Shown: positions 48,340-59,807, numbered from the stretch's first letter. The stretch: 64,000 nucleotides of DNA from Staphylococcus marylandisciuri (GCF_025519785.1 NZ_JAOPKZ010000012.1:1-64000); one strand, 5' to 3'. Notes: generated from the sequence alone by a model not told the origin. Numbers and translations: made by a program.

Positions 48340-49656
48340 TTAGATGATAGGCTTTCCTGTTTTAGTACTTTCTTTGGCTGCTTCTTGAAGCTGTACGAAA
48401 AATTCATGATTATTATCCGTGCGTTTCAACTTGCGAATAAAGCGCTCAGTGAAATCGAATGAATCAGTAAACATATTGCGTAACTGCCATAAAGATTCAA
48501 GCTCTTTCTGTGAAATGAGTAACTCTTCTTTACGCGTTGAACTTCGACCGATATCAATAGCTGGGAAGACGCGTCGTTCTGCTAACTTACGGTCCAAGTG
48601 CAGTTCCATATTACCTGTACCTTTAAACTCTTCATATATCATGTCATCCATACGCGAGCCAGTATCGACTAAAGCGGTTGCGAGTATGGTCATACTGCCA
48701 CCTGCTTCAATGTTTCTAGCTGCTCCAAAGAAAGCTTTAGGCTTATGGAGCGAGGCAGGATCCAATCCTCCTGATAATGTTCTACCACTAGGCGGAATTA
48801 CGAGGTTATAAGCGCGAGCTAAACGCGTAATTGAATCCATCAGTATGATGACATCTTTACCAATCTCAACTAAACGCTTGGCTCTTTCTAAGAGAAGTTC
48901 TGCTACTTTGACATGGTGTTGAGGGGGTTCATCAAATGTGGAATGAACAACCTCAGCAGTTTCTACGGAACGCTCAATATCTGTTACCTCTTCAGGCCTC
49001 TCCCCTATGAGAAGAATAAACAGTTCTGCATCAGGTTTATTTACAGCTATTGCGTTAGCGATTTCCTTTAATAAAGAGGTCTTACCTGCTTTCGGGGGCG
49101 CTACAATAAGACCGCGTTGCCCGAGACCTATCGGAGTAATGAGATCCATGATACGTGTAGAATAATTTGTACGCGAAGTTTCTAAGAGAATTCGTTCTTC
49201 TGGATAAAGAGGAGTAAGTGCTTGGAAATGAGGACGTTTCTTAACTTCTTCTGCATTTTCATCATTGACAAAGTCTACTTGTAATAAACCATAGTATTTC
49301 TCGTTATCTTTAGGTTTACGAACTTTACCTGTAACTTTGTCACCACGTTTAATTTCAAAGCGTCTAATTTGGCTCGCTGAGATATAGATATCCTTTTCAC
49401 CCTTAGAATAGTTAACTGTACGTAAGAAACCATAGCCATCAGGTTGAATATCATCTAATATCCCTTCCATATAGTAGTTACCATCTTTTTCCATTTGAGC
49501 TTCCATAATAGCAAGAACTAATTCTTTTTTATTCAATTTACTATAATTTGTTAATTTAAGTGATTTAGCTTTTTGAGTGAGATCTTTAGTAGTGTAGTTT
49601 TTGTAAAATTCGTGGAACGATTCGTATTGAGGAGAAGTACGTTCTTTCTCAGGCAT
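48340..49656 (-). CDS. rho: transcription termination factor Rho
   Basis: 438 residues. N-terminal helical domain, OB-fold RNA-binding domain ([18 protein letters not shown]), Walker [33 protein letters not shown] and the Q/R loops ([20 protein letters not shown]). In S. aureus Rho suppresses antisense transcription. It is monocistronic. Confidence 0.97.
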   Translation of the reverse strand: MPEKERTSPQYESFHEFYKNYTTKDLTQKAKSLKLTNYSKLNKKELVLAIMEAQMEKDGNYYMEGILDDIQPDGYGFLRTVNYSKGEKDIYISASQIRRFEIKRGDKVTGKVRKPKDNEKYYGLLQVDFVNDENAEEVKKRPHFQALTPLYPEERILLETSRTNYSTRIMDLITPIGLGQRGLIVAPPKAGKTSLLKEIANAIAVNKPDAELFILLIGERPEEVTDIERSVETAEVVHSTFDEPPQHHVKVAELLLERAKRLVEIGKDVIILMDSITRLARAYNLVIPPSGRTLSGGLDPASLHKPKAFFGAARNIEAGGSMTILATALVDTGSRMDDMIYEEFKGTGNMELHLDRKLAERRVFPAIDIGRSSTRKEELLISQKELESLWQLRNMFTDSFDFTERFIRKLKRTDNNHEFFVQLQEAAKESTKTGKPII

Positions 49657-49985
49657 TATTTTACACCCATTTCATTAAATTTTAATAACAAGATTGATTT
49701 CAGTTTGATATTTTAAGATATCATGTATATTCGTGCAAATACGCACGCTTGCAAATAATTTATATAAAAGAATTCTAGAAATTTCATACAATGAGATATG
49801 TAAAGGTTAAAAATATTGCCAACTTACCGTAACCTTCGTAAGTTCGCAATCAGCTTAAATATGTCGTTACTCAATCTTATTACCCTAATTACTATAGCAA
49901 AATTTACCCTTAATTACAAAAAGATTCTTGATCTTATATACAAATTATTAGCATCTGATTTAACAAAAAATCGGATGATAAAAGT
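49657..49985. other. rho upstream region with a hairpin
   Basis: 329 bp without a gene. A hairpin at 49816-49849 pairs TTGC-C-AACTTAC with GTAAGTT-C-GCAA around a ten-base loop. It has no T-tract on either strand and lies about 160 bp before the rho start. It might be an autoregulatory leader or a protein-binding site. Confidence 0.4.
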
Positions 49986-50036
49986 GGGAGCGGGACAGAA
50001 ATCTAATTTGAATAAAAAGATTTCTGTCCCGCTCCC
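49986..50036. repeat. solitary module A palindrome, left flank of the island
   Basis: 51 bp beginning GGGAGCGGGACAGAAATC and ending GATTTCTGTCCCGCTCCC. By eye it is identical, base for base, to 52941-52991, in the same orientation as written. Confidence 0.92.
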
Positions 50037-50123
50037 AATATTAAACATAAGCGCATTATCCCTTAATTTTAAGTGGTCGTATACTTTTAATTATAGAGAT
50101 AACTGCGCTCTTTTTGTATTAAA

Positions 50124-50155
50124 AAATAGGACCAGTTGGGTCGCCAGTCCTATTT
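50124..50155. repeat. island left terminal hairpin / inverted repeat
   Basis: AAATAGGAC pairs with GTCCTATTT within this segment. Its right part CCAGTCCTATTT (50144-50155) is the exact reverse complement of AAATAGGACTGG at 52914-52925, marking the ends of the inserted segment. Confidence 0.6.
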
Positions 50156-50190
50156 AGTATAGACCCCTAATTAATAAGTATTATAATTTA

Positions 50191-50797
50191 TTGTTTAATA
50201 TAGTCAGTGATAAAGATAAAATAATCAAATACAAGGACAGTGACCCAAAGTACAACACTCTAATAAGTAAATTACTTTTACATTATTATTTTCAAAAGAA
50301 TTATAATGTTAGCAACTTTAAAATACAAAGGACTAGATATAATAAACCATACATCAAAAATTCTAACATTCATTTTAATATATCTTACTCTAAAGATTTA
50401 ATTGTTTTATCAGTTAATAATTCTGGTGTTGGAATTGATATAGAAAATATAGAGGTTTTCAACCATGATATAATAAAAAATTCTTTTCAATAAAAGAAGA
50501 AGAGTATATAAACTCTTTTTCCAATAATGAGAAGAAAATGCATGAATTTTTAAAATTATGGACGCAAAAGAAAGCTTTATTAAATGCATTCGTAAAGGGT
50601 TTTTATCATAATATACTTGATACTAATATGGTCTTTAACCAGCAAAAAATCAATGAAAAAATTATAATAATAACTCCTATTTTAAAACTGAGTTAGTTAA
50701 AAAGTCATTTGCTTTAAGCATTTGTTCTCAATATAATTTAAGCAATTTTAATATTACCGAAATAAGTTTAGAGGAGTTAATTGACTTTTTTATCTAA
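50191..50797 (+). pseudogene. Sfp-type phosphopantetheinyl transferase, truncated and frameshifted
   Basis: Joining three frames gives about 200 residues with Sfp-family motifs: IHFNISYSKDLIVLSVNNSG, GVGIDIENIEVF (Mg-binding Asp/Glu) and LKLWTQKKALLNAFVKG, which matches W-x-x-K-E-A except that Glu is replaced by Lys. Frame shifts fall near 50490 and 50690, both in A/T-rich runs. The first in-frame start is a TTG without ribosome binding site, and about 15 N-terminal residues are missing. It would have activated carrier proteins of a peptide or polyketide pathway. Tail-to-tail overlap with the FabH-like gene. Confidence 0.8.
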
Positions 50798-51772
50798 GTT
50801 CCAATTAATAATTAGTCCAGAATAAGCTAATCCACCTCCAAATCCAAATAGCATTATTTTTTGGTTATTTATTAACTTATTTTCTTGTGTTGCCAAGTTT
50901 ATCGATAAAGGAATAGATGCTGAAGATGTATTTCCTGTCTTTCTAATACTTGTCAATAATTTGTTCTTATCTATATCCGCTCTTTCACAAATTGACTCCA
51001 ACATTCTTAAGTTTGCACTATGAGGAATAAACCAGTCGATATCTCTAATATTTAAGTCACATGATTCGGATAGCTCTTTAATTTTTTTGGGTAATGTAGA
51101 AACAGCCCATTTATAAACTTCTCTTCCATTTTGTTTTATTAATCCGTTTTTATCAATTGGGGACCCATCTAAAATACTACCTATATTACTTGCATAAAGA
51201 TTTTTTCCTTTAGATCCATTTGATCCATTAATAACTGAAATAAAGCTAGGATTTTCTTCATCTTTTTCAACTAAACATGCACCTGCGCCATCACCGAATA
51301 GAATACAGGTTGTTCGATCAGTATAATCTGTTATTTTCGAGAGGTTTTCTGTACCTATAACTAATATTTTTTTATTGACGCCAGAAGTAATTAAAGAGTT
51401 TGCCAAATACAATCCATAAGTAAAACCAGCACAAGCCGCGTTTATATCTATAGCTCCTGCGTTTTCAATACCTAGTTTATATTGTATGTACGATGAAACA
51501 CTAGGAGTTTTAAAATCTGGTGTTAGAGTACATACAATAATAAAATCAACATCTTTTATATTTGAACCATATTTATTAGTTAAGTCAATTACAGCCCTAT
51601 ATGCTAAATCGCTAGTTTGTTCGTTTTTTTCGCTAATTCTTCTTTCCTTAATTCCTGTTCGTGAAACTATCCATTCATCATCTGTATCTACAATTTTTTC
51701 TAAGTCTTCATTTGTTAATACTGTCGATGGAATATAAGCTCCTTGAGCAGTAATTCTAGCTTTAGAATCCAT
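50777..51772 (-). CDS. FabH-like beta-ketoacyl-ACP synthase III (island-borne)
   Basis: 331 residues from ATG 51772 behind AAAGGATG; an ATG at 51781 lies inside that site. Full KAS III with catalytic triad Cys114 (NAACAGFTYG), His251 (WFIPHSANLRM) and Asn281 (RKTGNTSSASIPL), and DEWIVSRTGIKERR at the N-terminus. It condenses an acyl-CoA starter with malonyl-ACP. Base composition is far more AT-rich than the flanking genes. The genome's own fabH should be elsewhere (with fabF), so this is probably an acquired paralogue, perhaps from a small acyl-product cluster. Confidence 0.9.
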   Translation of the reverse strand: MDSKARITAQGAYIPSTVLTNEDLEKIVDTDDEWIVSRTGIKERRISEKNEQTSDLAYRAVIDLTNKYGSNIKDVDFIIVCTLTPDFKTPSVSSYIQYKLGIENAGAIDINAACAGFTYGLYLANSLITSGVNKKILVIGTENLSKITDYTDRTTCILFGDGAGACLVEKDEENPSFISVINGSNGSKGKNLYASNIGSILDGSPIDKNGLIKQNGREVYKWAVSTLPKKIKELSESCDLNIRDIDWFIPHSANLRMLESICERADIDKNKLLTSIRKTGNTSSASIPLSINLATQENKLINNQKIMLFGFGGGLAYSGLIINWNLDKKVN

Positions 51773-51970
51773 TATAATCATCCTTTACTATAAGATTTTC
51801 AAAGTAATTCTCACCGTTTTTACATTTATAAAATCTTAATCTCAATTCTACCAAAATTTCAAATATATTTTAATATTAGTCATCATCTTACTTTCAATTG
51901 AAATAAAAATTCTGCTATAAAATCAATTTTACAATATATTAATACTGAAATAGAGCCCTTTTAATTACAG

Positions 51971-52714
51971 TTAGTTACCAAACAATCGACTCCAAAACCC
52001 CTTTTTAGATACTCCTTTCTTAACATTAAGATCAATTTTTATTTCTTTTGATGTTTTATTATCTTTCGATAATCTATCTTCTTTTATATTTTTATTCTTA
52101 TTTTCTTCAAGAATGTCTTTATGTTGAAAATCTGGCTCTTTCTCTTTTTTCTGATATTGATCCATATTTACGGAATCAGATGTACATGGTGTTTTTTGTA
52201 CATCAATATTTTTTCGATCGTTAGTAGATTTATCGAAGGAATCATTAAGCTGTCTCTCTTCCTCTGATTGATGTTCCAATTTTTGAATCTTTTTATTGCT
52301 TTCTAGAGCTAAGATTTGTAGGTTTTCAAGTGATTTTGATCTTTCCTGCAACTCTTTTCTGTAGAATTCAATTGTGGTTTCATGAAGACTTTCTTGTTTT
52401 TCAATTTGATCATTTAAAATATCAATCTGCTTCTTAAGAATTTCTACTATGTGAGTAACACTTTTGGATTCAATGTTACTATTGCCTGTATCTTTTTTTG
52501 CTTGTCTTCTGTAGTATTTTAAAAACCATATTTCTTTTTATTTTCATTGACTCTTTGAATGATTTTTTCTATATCAGTATTTTCTTTAATAAACGAAGTG
52601 TTTGCTTGTTTTATTGTTTCTATATTCAATCGCTTAATGTTATTAAAATTGTTTGCTTACTAACTCCTAATTCTTCACTTAAGATTTTTACACTTTTCAC
52701 ATCATCAACTCTTT
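51971..52714 (-). pseudogene. plasmid Par/DUF536-type protein, frameshifted
   Basis: Joined frames read KSVKILSEELGVSKQTI (helix-turn-helix), a middle part FLKYYRRQAKKDTGNSN, a coiled coil (EILKKQIDILNDQIEKQE ... EFYRKELQERSKSLENLQIL) and the basic end KKGFWSRLFGN. This is the layout of pSK1-type plasmid Par proteins with a DUF536 tail. Frame shifts fall near 52650 and 52518, and no good start codon is left (a third change near 52705 is likely). The intact C-terminal piece is 51971-52351. It marks the island as plasmid-derived. Confidence 0.75.
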
Positions 52715-52792
52715 ATCAACCTTTGACGAGTTTCTACTTTCTCCTTTTATAAGTTTATTTATAATGCAATAATAGCCTTAACAAATTAAAAG

Positions 52793-52817
52793 CCCCAACT
52801 ACTGGTAATAGTTGGGG
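52793..52817. terminator. terminator-like hairpin of the plasmid segment
   Basis: CCCCAACTACT pairs with AGTAGTTGGGG-like AATAGTTGGGG around GGTA. It lies upstream of the par-like pseudogene, a position where staphylococcal plasmids often carry such a hairpin near the par/rep promoters. Confidence 0.55.
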
Positions 52818-52913
52818 TACGGTAATAAAACGTTGCAGCACGTTTGTTTAATGTCAAATTTATACTTGTATTATATAACGCATAATACCTTGGTACAAGC
52901 ACGGCTCTTTATC

Positions 52914-52925
52914 AAATAGGACTGG
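52914..52925. repeat. island right terminal inverted repeat
   Basis: AAATAGGACTGG, the exact reverse complement of 50144-50155. It is followed by the small hairpin CTGGTT/AACCAG and, 15 bp later, by the right palindrome. Confidence 0.55.
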
Positions 52926-52940
52926 TTATTGAAAACCAGA

Positions 52941-52991
52941 GGGAGCGGGACAGAAATCTAATTTGAATAAAAAGATTTCTGTCCCGCTCCC
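52941..52991. repeat. solitary module A palindrome, right flank of the island
   Basis: Identical 51-bp copy of 49986-50036. The two copies bracket 2.9 kb that has no counterpart between rho and aldA in S. aureus. Confidence 0.92.
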
Positions 52992-53017
52992 TCTATTTTT
53001 TCAATATACTGTTTCAT

Positions 53018-53100
53018 CAGTTTCTTTGTGTTGGAGCCGCCCCAACTCGCATTGCTTGGGGGAAACTGTCTTACCAGTTTCTTTATATTGGGGCCCCACC
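53018..53100 (+). repeat. STAR element, two cores
   Basis: Cores TTGGAGCCGCCCCAAC (altered) and ATTGGGGCCCCACC, separated by GGAAACTG and CCAGTTTCTTT. It lies directly right of the island palindrome, 140 bp from the aldA stop codon. Confidence 0.8.
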
Positions 53101-53241
53101 GGTCCTAATCAATATAGTGCTAAGATTGTTCGCAAATTTCACGAAAACTTCGTACTTCTACAATTGCTAACTGACTTATATCTCTGCCGTCTATACTTTG
53201 ATGATCTTCTATTTAGTTCATTAAATATCTCATTGTAAAAG

Positions 53242-54672
53242 TTATTCTTTGTAGTATCCGGCGATAGATTTAACTTCTAAGAATTCTTCGATACCGTAGT
53301 CGCCCCACTCACGACCTAAACCTGATTGTTTATAACCTCCGAATGGTAGGTCTGGTTTACGTCCAGCTTCATTTATTTCACAAGTACCCGCTTCAATATA
53401 GCGTGCAATGTGACGCAGAGTTTCTTTATCTTTGCCAAAGACGTAAGACGCTAGGCCATACTTAGTATCGTTAGCAATTTTGATAGCTTCTTCGATGTCA
53501 TTGTAAGTGATAATTGACATTACCGGTCCAAAGATTTCCTCTTGAGCGATCGTCATCTGATTATCTACATTGTTAAATATAGTTGGACGTGCGAAGTAAC
53601 CTTTTTCTAAGCCTTCAGGTTTACCAGGTCCTCCGTAGAATAATTCTGCTCCTTCTTCAATACCTTTATCTATATAGGATTGAACTTGATCAAATTGTTT
53701 TTTACTGATTATCGGTCCAACTTCAACGCCTTCTTCGCGAGGATTACCAACTTTTACATTTTCAAATTTCTCTTTCACCGCTTTTAAGAAGTCTTCCTTG
53801 ATACTTTCTGGTACTAAAGTTCTTGTGCCTGCTGTACAAACTTGTCCAGTATTGTTCACTACTTTTTTAGTAGCGGCTTCAGCAGCTTCTTCAATATCAG
53901 CATCATCAAGAATAATATATGGAGACTTACCACCTAGCTCTAATGATACTTTTTTGAAGTCTTTAGAAGCTTTTTCCATAATTTTACTACCTGTACCACC
54001 AGAACCTGTGAATGACATCATACGTACTTTAGGATGTTCACTAAGCGGATTACCGACACCTTCGCCATCACCATTAACTAAGTTAAATACTCCCTTAGGT
54101 ACGCCGACTTTATCAAATATTTCTGCAAGGATAATAGCTGCATATGGTGTCTCTTCAGAAGGTTTCAATACTACAGGCGTACCAGCTGCAAATGCTGCTG
54201 CAAGTTTCAATGAAGTTTGATTAGTTGGGAAGTTCCACGGTGTGACAAGTCCAGCGACTCCGATACCTTCTTTAACTACTAAATCGTCACCGCGACGTTC
54301 TTCAAATTCAAATGTGTCTAAAGCATCGCGTGCTGCTTGGAAGTGATTGATTCCCATTTGGTAGTGTACACTTTCAGAAACTGATAAAGGTGAACCTAGT
54401 TCGTCTGTGATCGCTTCAATGATATCTTGTTTTCTATTCTCATATTCTTTAACAATTTTATCTAATAATTCTTTTCTTTCTTCTACTGAACTATGACGAA
54501 AGTCCACTGCTACTCGTTCTGCAGCATCTACCGCTTTATCAACATCTTCTTTATTACCGGCTGCTACAGTTCCTAATACCTCTTCAGTGGCAGGATTAAT
54601 TACGTCGATTGTTTCTCCACTCGCACTATCGACCCATTCACCATTTATATATTGCTTGTTATAGTTTCTCAT
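53242..54672 (-). CDS. aldA: aldehyde dehydrogenase (NAD(P)-dependent)
   Basis: 476 residues from ATG 54672 ([16 protein letters not shown]); a GTG at 54684 lies in the AAGGAGTG site. ALDH motifs: [31 protein letters not shown], catalytic Glu in [10 protein letters not shown], catalytic Cys in [14 protein letters not shown] and [10 protein letters not shown]. Substrate cannot be told. It lies between rho and murZ as in S. aureus. The gene symbol is by synteny. Confidence 0.92.
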   Translation of the reverse strand: MRNYNKQYINGEWVDSASGETIDVINPATEEVLGTVAAGNKEDVDKAVDAAERVAVDFRHSSVEERKELLDKIVKEYENRKQDIIEAITDELGSPLSVSESVHYQMGINHFQAARDALDTFEFEERRGDDLVVKEGIGVAGLVTPWNFPTNQTSLKLAAAFAAGTPVVLKPSEETPYAAIILAEIFDKVGVPKGVFNLVNGDGEGVGNPLSEHPKVRMMSFTGSGGTGSKIMEKASKDFKKVSLELGGKSPYIILDDADIEEAAEAATKKVVNNTGQVCTAGTRTLVPESIKEDFLKAVKEKFENVKVGNPREEGVEVGPIISKKQFDQVQSYIDKGIEEGAELFYGGPGKPEGLEKGYFARPTIFNNVDNQMTIAQEEIFGPVMSIITYNDIEEAIKIANDTKYGLASYVFGKDKETLRHIARYIEAGTCEINEAGRKPDLPFGGYKQSGLGREWGDYGIEEFLEVKSIAGYYKE

Positions 54673-55310
54673 AATGATATACACTCCTTATCTAGTGTTA
54701 TTATAAACATTTCCGTTTTCTCCACCTATTAAACATACTAAAATGGTCAGCTTTACATCCACTAACTTGCTTAGAATTTCATATTTGAATGTTTGATTAT
54801 CAATGTTTCGTTTCTATCAGACCACAGACTTTGTAAAGAATTTAGTTAGCCCAACAGCTACTTACTAAATTGTCATAGCTTCTTTATTACTATTCGCAGC
54901 CCATAGTTAAAAATATGACTTACTTTTTATTATTCTCCCAACAAGAATTGAGTCTTAACATCGTATTTGTCTACTAGCGAGCATTATAGTCGTTCTTACA
55001 CGTCAAGGTTACTACTAGTTATGGAAATCATCACCTTTTGAATGAACCAAAAAAGGGCTGGGAAGCACATCCATGTTTACTTCACCAGACCTATTTATGA
55101 CAAACCAATCATATATACAGTTATAAATTAAATTAACCAAAGCGAGACGCATCAATTTAGTTATTCAAATCTATCTTAAATTAACACATTTGGAGGTAAA
55201 CCTGTCGTTTAAGTTAACCAATCCGCTTTTTATTCAGCGCTATATCTTTTACAGTCGTATTGCAATTGGTTATCAATCAGCTTCTAAAGAATCTCCTTTA
55301 GTCAGTTAAC
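54673..55310. other. intergenic region between murZ and aldA
   Basis: 638 bp without a recognised gene or complete repeat. GGGCTGGGAAGCACATCC near 55055 resembles part of module C. It is long for this genome's intergenic regions and may hold the aldA promoter and a decayed gene; I see no protein similarity. Confidence 0.4.
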
Positions 55311-56570
55311 TTATACTTCTTCTGTCCAAATATCAGCACCGAGTTGTTTCAGCGTGTTAACTATATCAGTATAACCACGATAGATATGTTTCACGTTATA
55401 AATTGTAGTGACACCTTCTGCTAATAGCGCGGCTACAATGAGACAAGCTCCTGCTCTTAAGTCACTTGCATAGACACTCGTCCCTTTAAGTTGAGAGGGT
55501 TTAATCGTTGCTGTACCTTTATCTGCTGAAATATCTCCCCCCATATTCTTCAGTTCATCAACATGACGAAAACGTTCGGGGTAGATGGTTTCAGTTACTG
55601 TCGATATTCCATTACTTAAGAATAAAAGAGGAGTAATCGGTTGCTGCAAATCTGTAGCAAATCCTGGATAGACGAGCGTCTTAATATTAACACTCTCGTA
55701 AGGTTCACTGCGGTTAATGCGGACAGAATCTTCTCCCATATTAACATCAACGCCTAACTCTTTAAGCTTAACAGTCAAAGGTTCTATGTGTGTAGGTATA
55801 ATATTATTAATTGTCACATCTTTCCCACATGCAGCAGCAATACACATATAAGTCCCTGCTTCGATACGATCTGGAATCACTTGATGATTAGAACCTGTCA
55901 ATCGTTCAACTCCAGTAATCTTGATAGTACTAGTGCCTGCCCCTTTAATCTTGGCACCGAGACTTGATAAGAAAGCAGCTACATCAACTACCTCAGGTTC
56001 TTTGGCTGCATTCTCTATAACAGTTTGACCTTCTGCACGCACAGCAGCCAACATAATATTAATTGTTGCACCGACACTTACCATATCTAGAAAGATGTTA
56101 GCACCTACTAATTTATCCGCTTCAATCTTCATGGAAGTACTGCTAGACTCATCAACAACAGCTCCTAAAGCTTTAAAGCCTTTGATGTGCTGATCTATAG
56201 GACGAGGCCCTAATGGGCATCCACCTGGTAGACCTATTACGCATTTGTTAAATCTTCCTAACATAGCTCCCATCATGTAATAGGATGCACGTAGCGATTG
56301 AACTTTATTATTCGGCAGTGGAGCATTTTCAATCTGAGTGGGATCGACGTTTAACGTCGTGTCCTTTAAATCAGTATTTATATTTAAATCTTCTAATAAA
56401 CTCACTAAAGTTTCCACATCGGATATTTGTGGCAACCCATCAATTGTAACTGGTTCTTCAGCGAGTAGTGTTGCAGGAATAATAGCAACAGCACTATTTT
56501 TAGCTCCATGGTTATGTACAGTTCCAGATAGTGTTTGACCACCTCTTATTTTAATCACTTCTTGACTCAT
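55311..56570 (-). CDS. murZ: UDP-GlcNAc 1-carboxyvinyltransferase, second copy (MurZ)
   Basis: 419 residues. Catalytic Cys118 in [20 protein letters not shown] and Lys24 in [10 protein letters not shown]. Same reaction as murA. The name follows the S. aureus locus, where murZ precedes fba and the DUF2529 gene. Here the gene after it in that order (fba) is missing. Confidence 0.95.
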   Translation of the reverse strand: MSQEVIKIRGGQTLSGTVHNHGAKNSAVAIIPATLLAEEPVTIDGLPQISDVETLVSLLEDLNINTDLKDTTLNVDPTQIENAPLPNNKVQSLRASYYMMGAMLGRFNKCVIGLPGGCPLGPRPIDQHIKGFKALGAVVDESSSTSMKIEADKLVGANIFLDMVSVGATINIMLAAVRAEGQTVIENAAKEPEVVDVAAFLSSLGAKIKGAGTSTIKITGVERLTGSNHQVIPDRIEAGTYMCIAAACGKDVTINNIIPTHIEPLTVKLKELGVDVNMGEDSVRINRSEPYESVNIKTLVYPGFATDLQQPITPLLFLSNGISTVTETIYPERFRHVDELKNMGGDISADKGTATIKPSQLKGTSVYASDLRAGACLIVAALLAEGVTTIYNVKHIYRGYTDIVNTLKQLGADIWTEEV

Positions 56571-57034
56571 GCCTATGTTCTCCTTTATACTCGATCGATA
56601 TTTCGCAAAAATACATTATTTGCATTATAAATTACTTTCAAATTGTTTGCAAAACTTCTTAATCTTTAAAAAAGTAGACGTGTCGACATTACATTTTATC
56701 TGTAATGGAGATAAAAAATCGACCCATTCTAGTTCTAACATAACGTTTAAGTAAAGATTATAGTGGTGTGACATTAAAGATTTTATCCTTTTGCGAGTTG
56801 ACTATTAGTTGAATCACTTTCAGTAGCAAAATTTATTTCATATGAATATATTTTATTTTCCCATAAATGCCTCAACTCAATCACGTTAATAGACAAACTT
56901 TTCAAAAGTCGCTCAAATATTTGAATAAGTATTCTTTCCTTTATTAGTATACAAAATTTCTTTGTTAAATTCCTAAAAAGGCCCAGCCATCGATTTTACA
57001 TAGAGGTTGAGACAAAAAATCTCAGAAAAAGTAG
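56571..57034. other. intergenic region at the expected fba position
   Basis: AT-rich, no gene. In S. aureus, as I recall, a class II fructose-bisphosphate aldolase gene (about 860 bp) lies between murZ and the DUF2529 gene. Here the whole gap is 687 bp and no aldolase-like reading frame is present. GAGGTTGAGACAAAAAATCTCAG at 57003 onward resembles the repeat lead sequence at 880. Confidence 0.5.
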
Positions 57035-57087
57035 GGGAGCGGGACAGAAATCTAACTTGAATAAGAAGATTTCGTAGTCCCGCTCCC
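57035..57087. repeat. module A hairpin without B or C
   Basis: GGGAGCGGGACAGAAATC to GATTTCGTAGTCCCGCTCCC. It has the inner-arm sequence of composite copies but lacks modules B and C, an intermediate between the composite and solitary forms. Confidence 0.9.
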
Positions 57088-57092
57088 TCTTT

Positions 57093-57172
57093 GTGGGGGC
57101 CCCACCCCAACTCGCTGTGCTTGTAGAAACTGATTTATCAGTTTCTCTTCGTTGGGGCCCCCTGCTCAAATC
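57093..57172 (+). repeat. STAR element, two cores
   Basis: Cores GTGGGGGCCCCACCCCAAC and GTTGGGGCCCCC, separated by GTAGAAACTGATTTATCAG. It lies immediately after the module A hairpin and about 85 bp before the DUF2529 gene. Confidence 0.85.
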
Positions 57173-57257
57173 CTAATCTCTCCAATCCTTACCTCCGTTT
57201 GAAAACGAAATTTAATTTCATTACAATAAGATAGATATTGATTTGGGAGGTAGTGTA

Positions 57258-57785
57258 ATGTCTAAAATCTTAAATACACAAATTAACGGTGTATTTAATC
57301 GTCTAGAAAAGCAAGAATTAGATATTCAAATGGCAGCACAATGCTTGATACAAGCTATCGGCGGTGAAGGATATGTTTATGTTAAAGGGTATGATGACCT
57401 AAAATTCTATGAAACATTTATAACTGAAAGTAATGAGAAATTAGAGTCAAGTCGACTAATCGATTCGTTAAATAACTTTGACGAAATCGATACTACTGAC
57501 CGTATTTTCCTATTTGCGCCTTTTTATAATGACGACGTAGAGCGGGACGTTCAAGCACTTATTGATATAGATGCTGATTTTGTCGTTGTCTGTAACAAGC
57601 CAAAGGATCGTGAATTTCCAGACCATCTCTTTCACTACATCAACCTTTCGACGCCGCGACCTATAGTCTACACGGAAGACTATGATAAAGTGGTATCACC
57701 TCATCCTATCGCACTCAATTACGTATATTATGAGATTTATACTCAAATGGTCGAGATGATTAGGGATTTAGATTTATCCTATTAA
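57258..57785 (+). CDS. DUF2529 family protein
   Basis: 175 residues from ATG 57258 (MSKILNTQINGVFNRLEK) behind GGGAGGTAGTGTA; an earlier start at 57243 overlaps that site. The DUF2529 family (B. subtilis YwjG) occurs between pyrG and fba in Bacillales; sequences such as AAQCLIQAIGGEGYVYVKGY suggest a SIS-like sugar-phosphate fold, which is inference. Function unknown. Confidence 0.88.
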   Translation: MSKILNTQINGVFNRLEKQELDIQMAAQCLIQAIGGEGYVYVKGYDDLKFYETFITESNEKLESSRLIDSLNNFDEIDTTDRIFLFAPFYNDDVERDVQALIDIDADFVVVCNKPKDREFPDHLFHYINLSTPRPIVYTEDYDKVVSPHPIALNYVYYEIYTQMVEMIRDLDLSY

Positions 57786-57819
57786 ACTCTACCGTCTCGA
57801 AATTGAACACAAGGACAAA

Positions 57820-57867
57820 AGCCAGCACTTAATCTGTCGTCTAACGAAACATGACTAAGCGCTGGCT
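57820..57867. terminator. bidirectional terminator between DUF2529 gene and pyrG
   Basis: AGCCAGCACTTA pairs with TAAGCGCTGGCT. A-rich sequence lies on the left and T/A-rich on the right, so it can end both the plus-strand DUF2529 gene and the minus-strand pyrG transcript. Confidence 0.75.
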
Positions 57868-57964
57868 ATAAATTTATTAAAGTCCCATTTGTACCTACTC
57901 TGAATAACTCTCAGATATCACTTACTAATCTCTTTACAAATAATGTAGTACAAGTTGAGCAATA

Positions 57965-59605
<1,641 letters not shown>

Positions 59606-59731
59606 TCATTACTTAACTCATTTTTTAAATATGTAAAGAATTAACCTTGAGCGCTTCTTGTTTCTAAAACCACTTGAATAAGATATGCCTTAAAAATATC
59701 ATTTAAACTTTCACTTTTTCTTTATGATAAA

Positions 59732-59772
59732 ATAAAAAAATCGCTCCCTCTCACACATTGTAAGGGGGAGCG
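59732..59772 (-). terminator. pyrG attenuator
   Basis: Minus strand: CGCTCCC pairs with GGGAGCG around a loop, followed by ATTTTTTTATTTT. It lies between the pyrG transcription start and the pyrG gene. The CUCCC arm can instead pair with extra G residues at the transcript 5' end. Confidence 0.88.
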
Positions 59773-59807
59773 TATACTTTATACACGTCGTCTCCAAATT
59801 TAAGGAG

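Noticed and set aside
50191-52714. Island frame shifts as sequencing errors
   Set aside because: All long chromosomal genes in the window are intact, while four or more shifts fall within two island genes. Real decay is more likely, though A/T runs make checking worthwhile.
49986-52991. Island as a classical IS or transposon
   Set aside because: No transposase, integrase or recombinase frame is present on either strand, and the 12-bp inverted repeats are too short a basis to name an IS.
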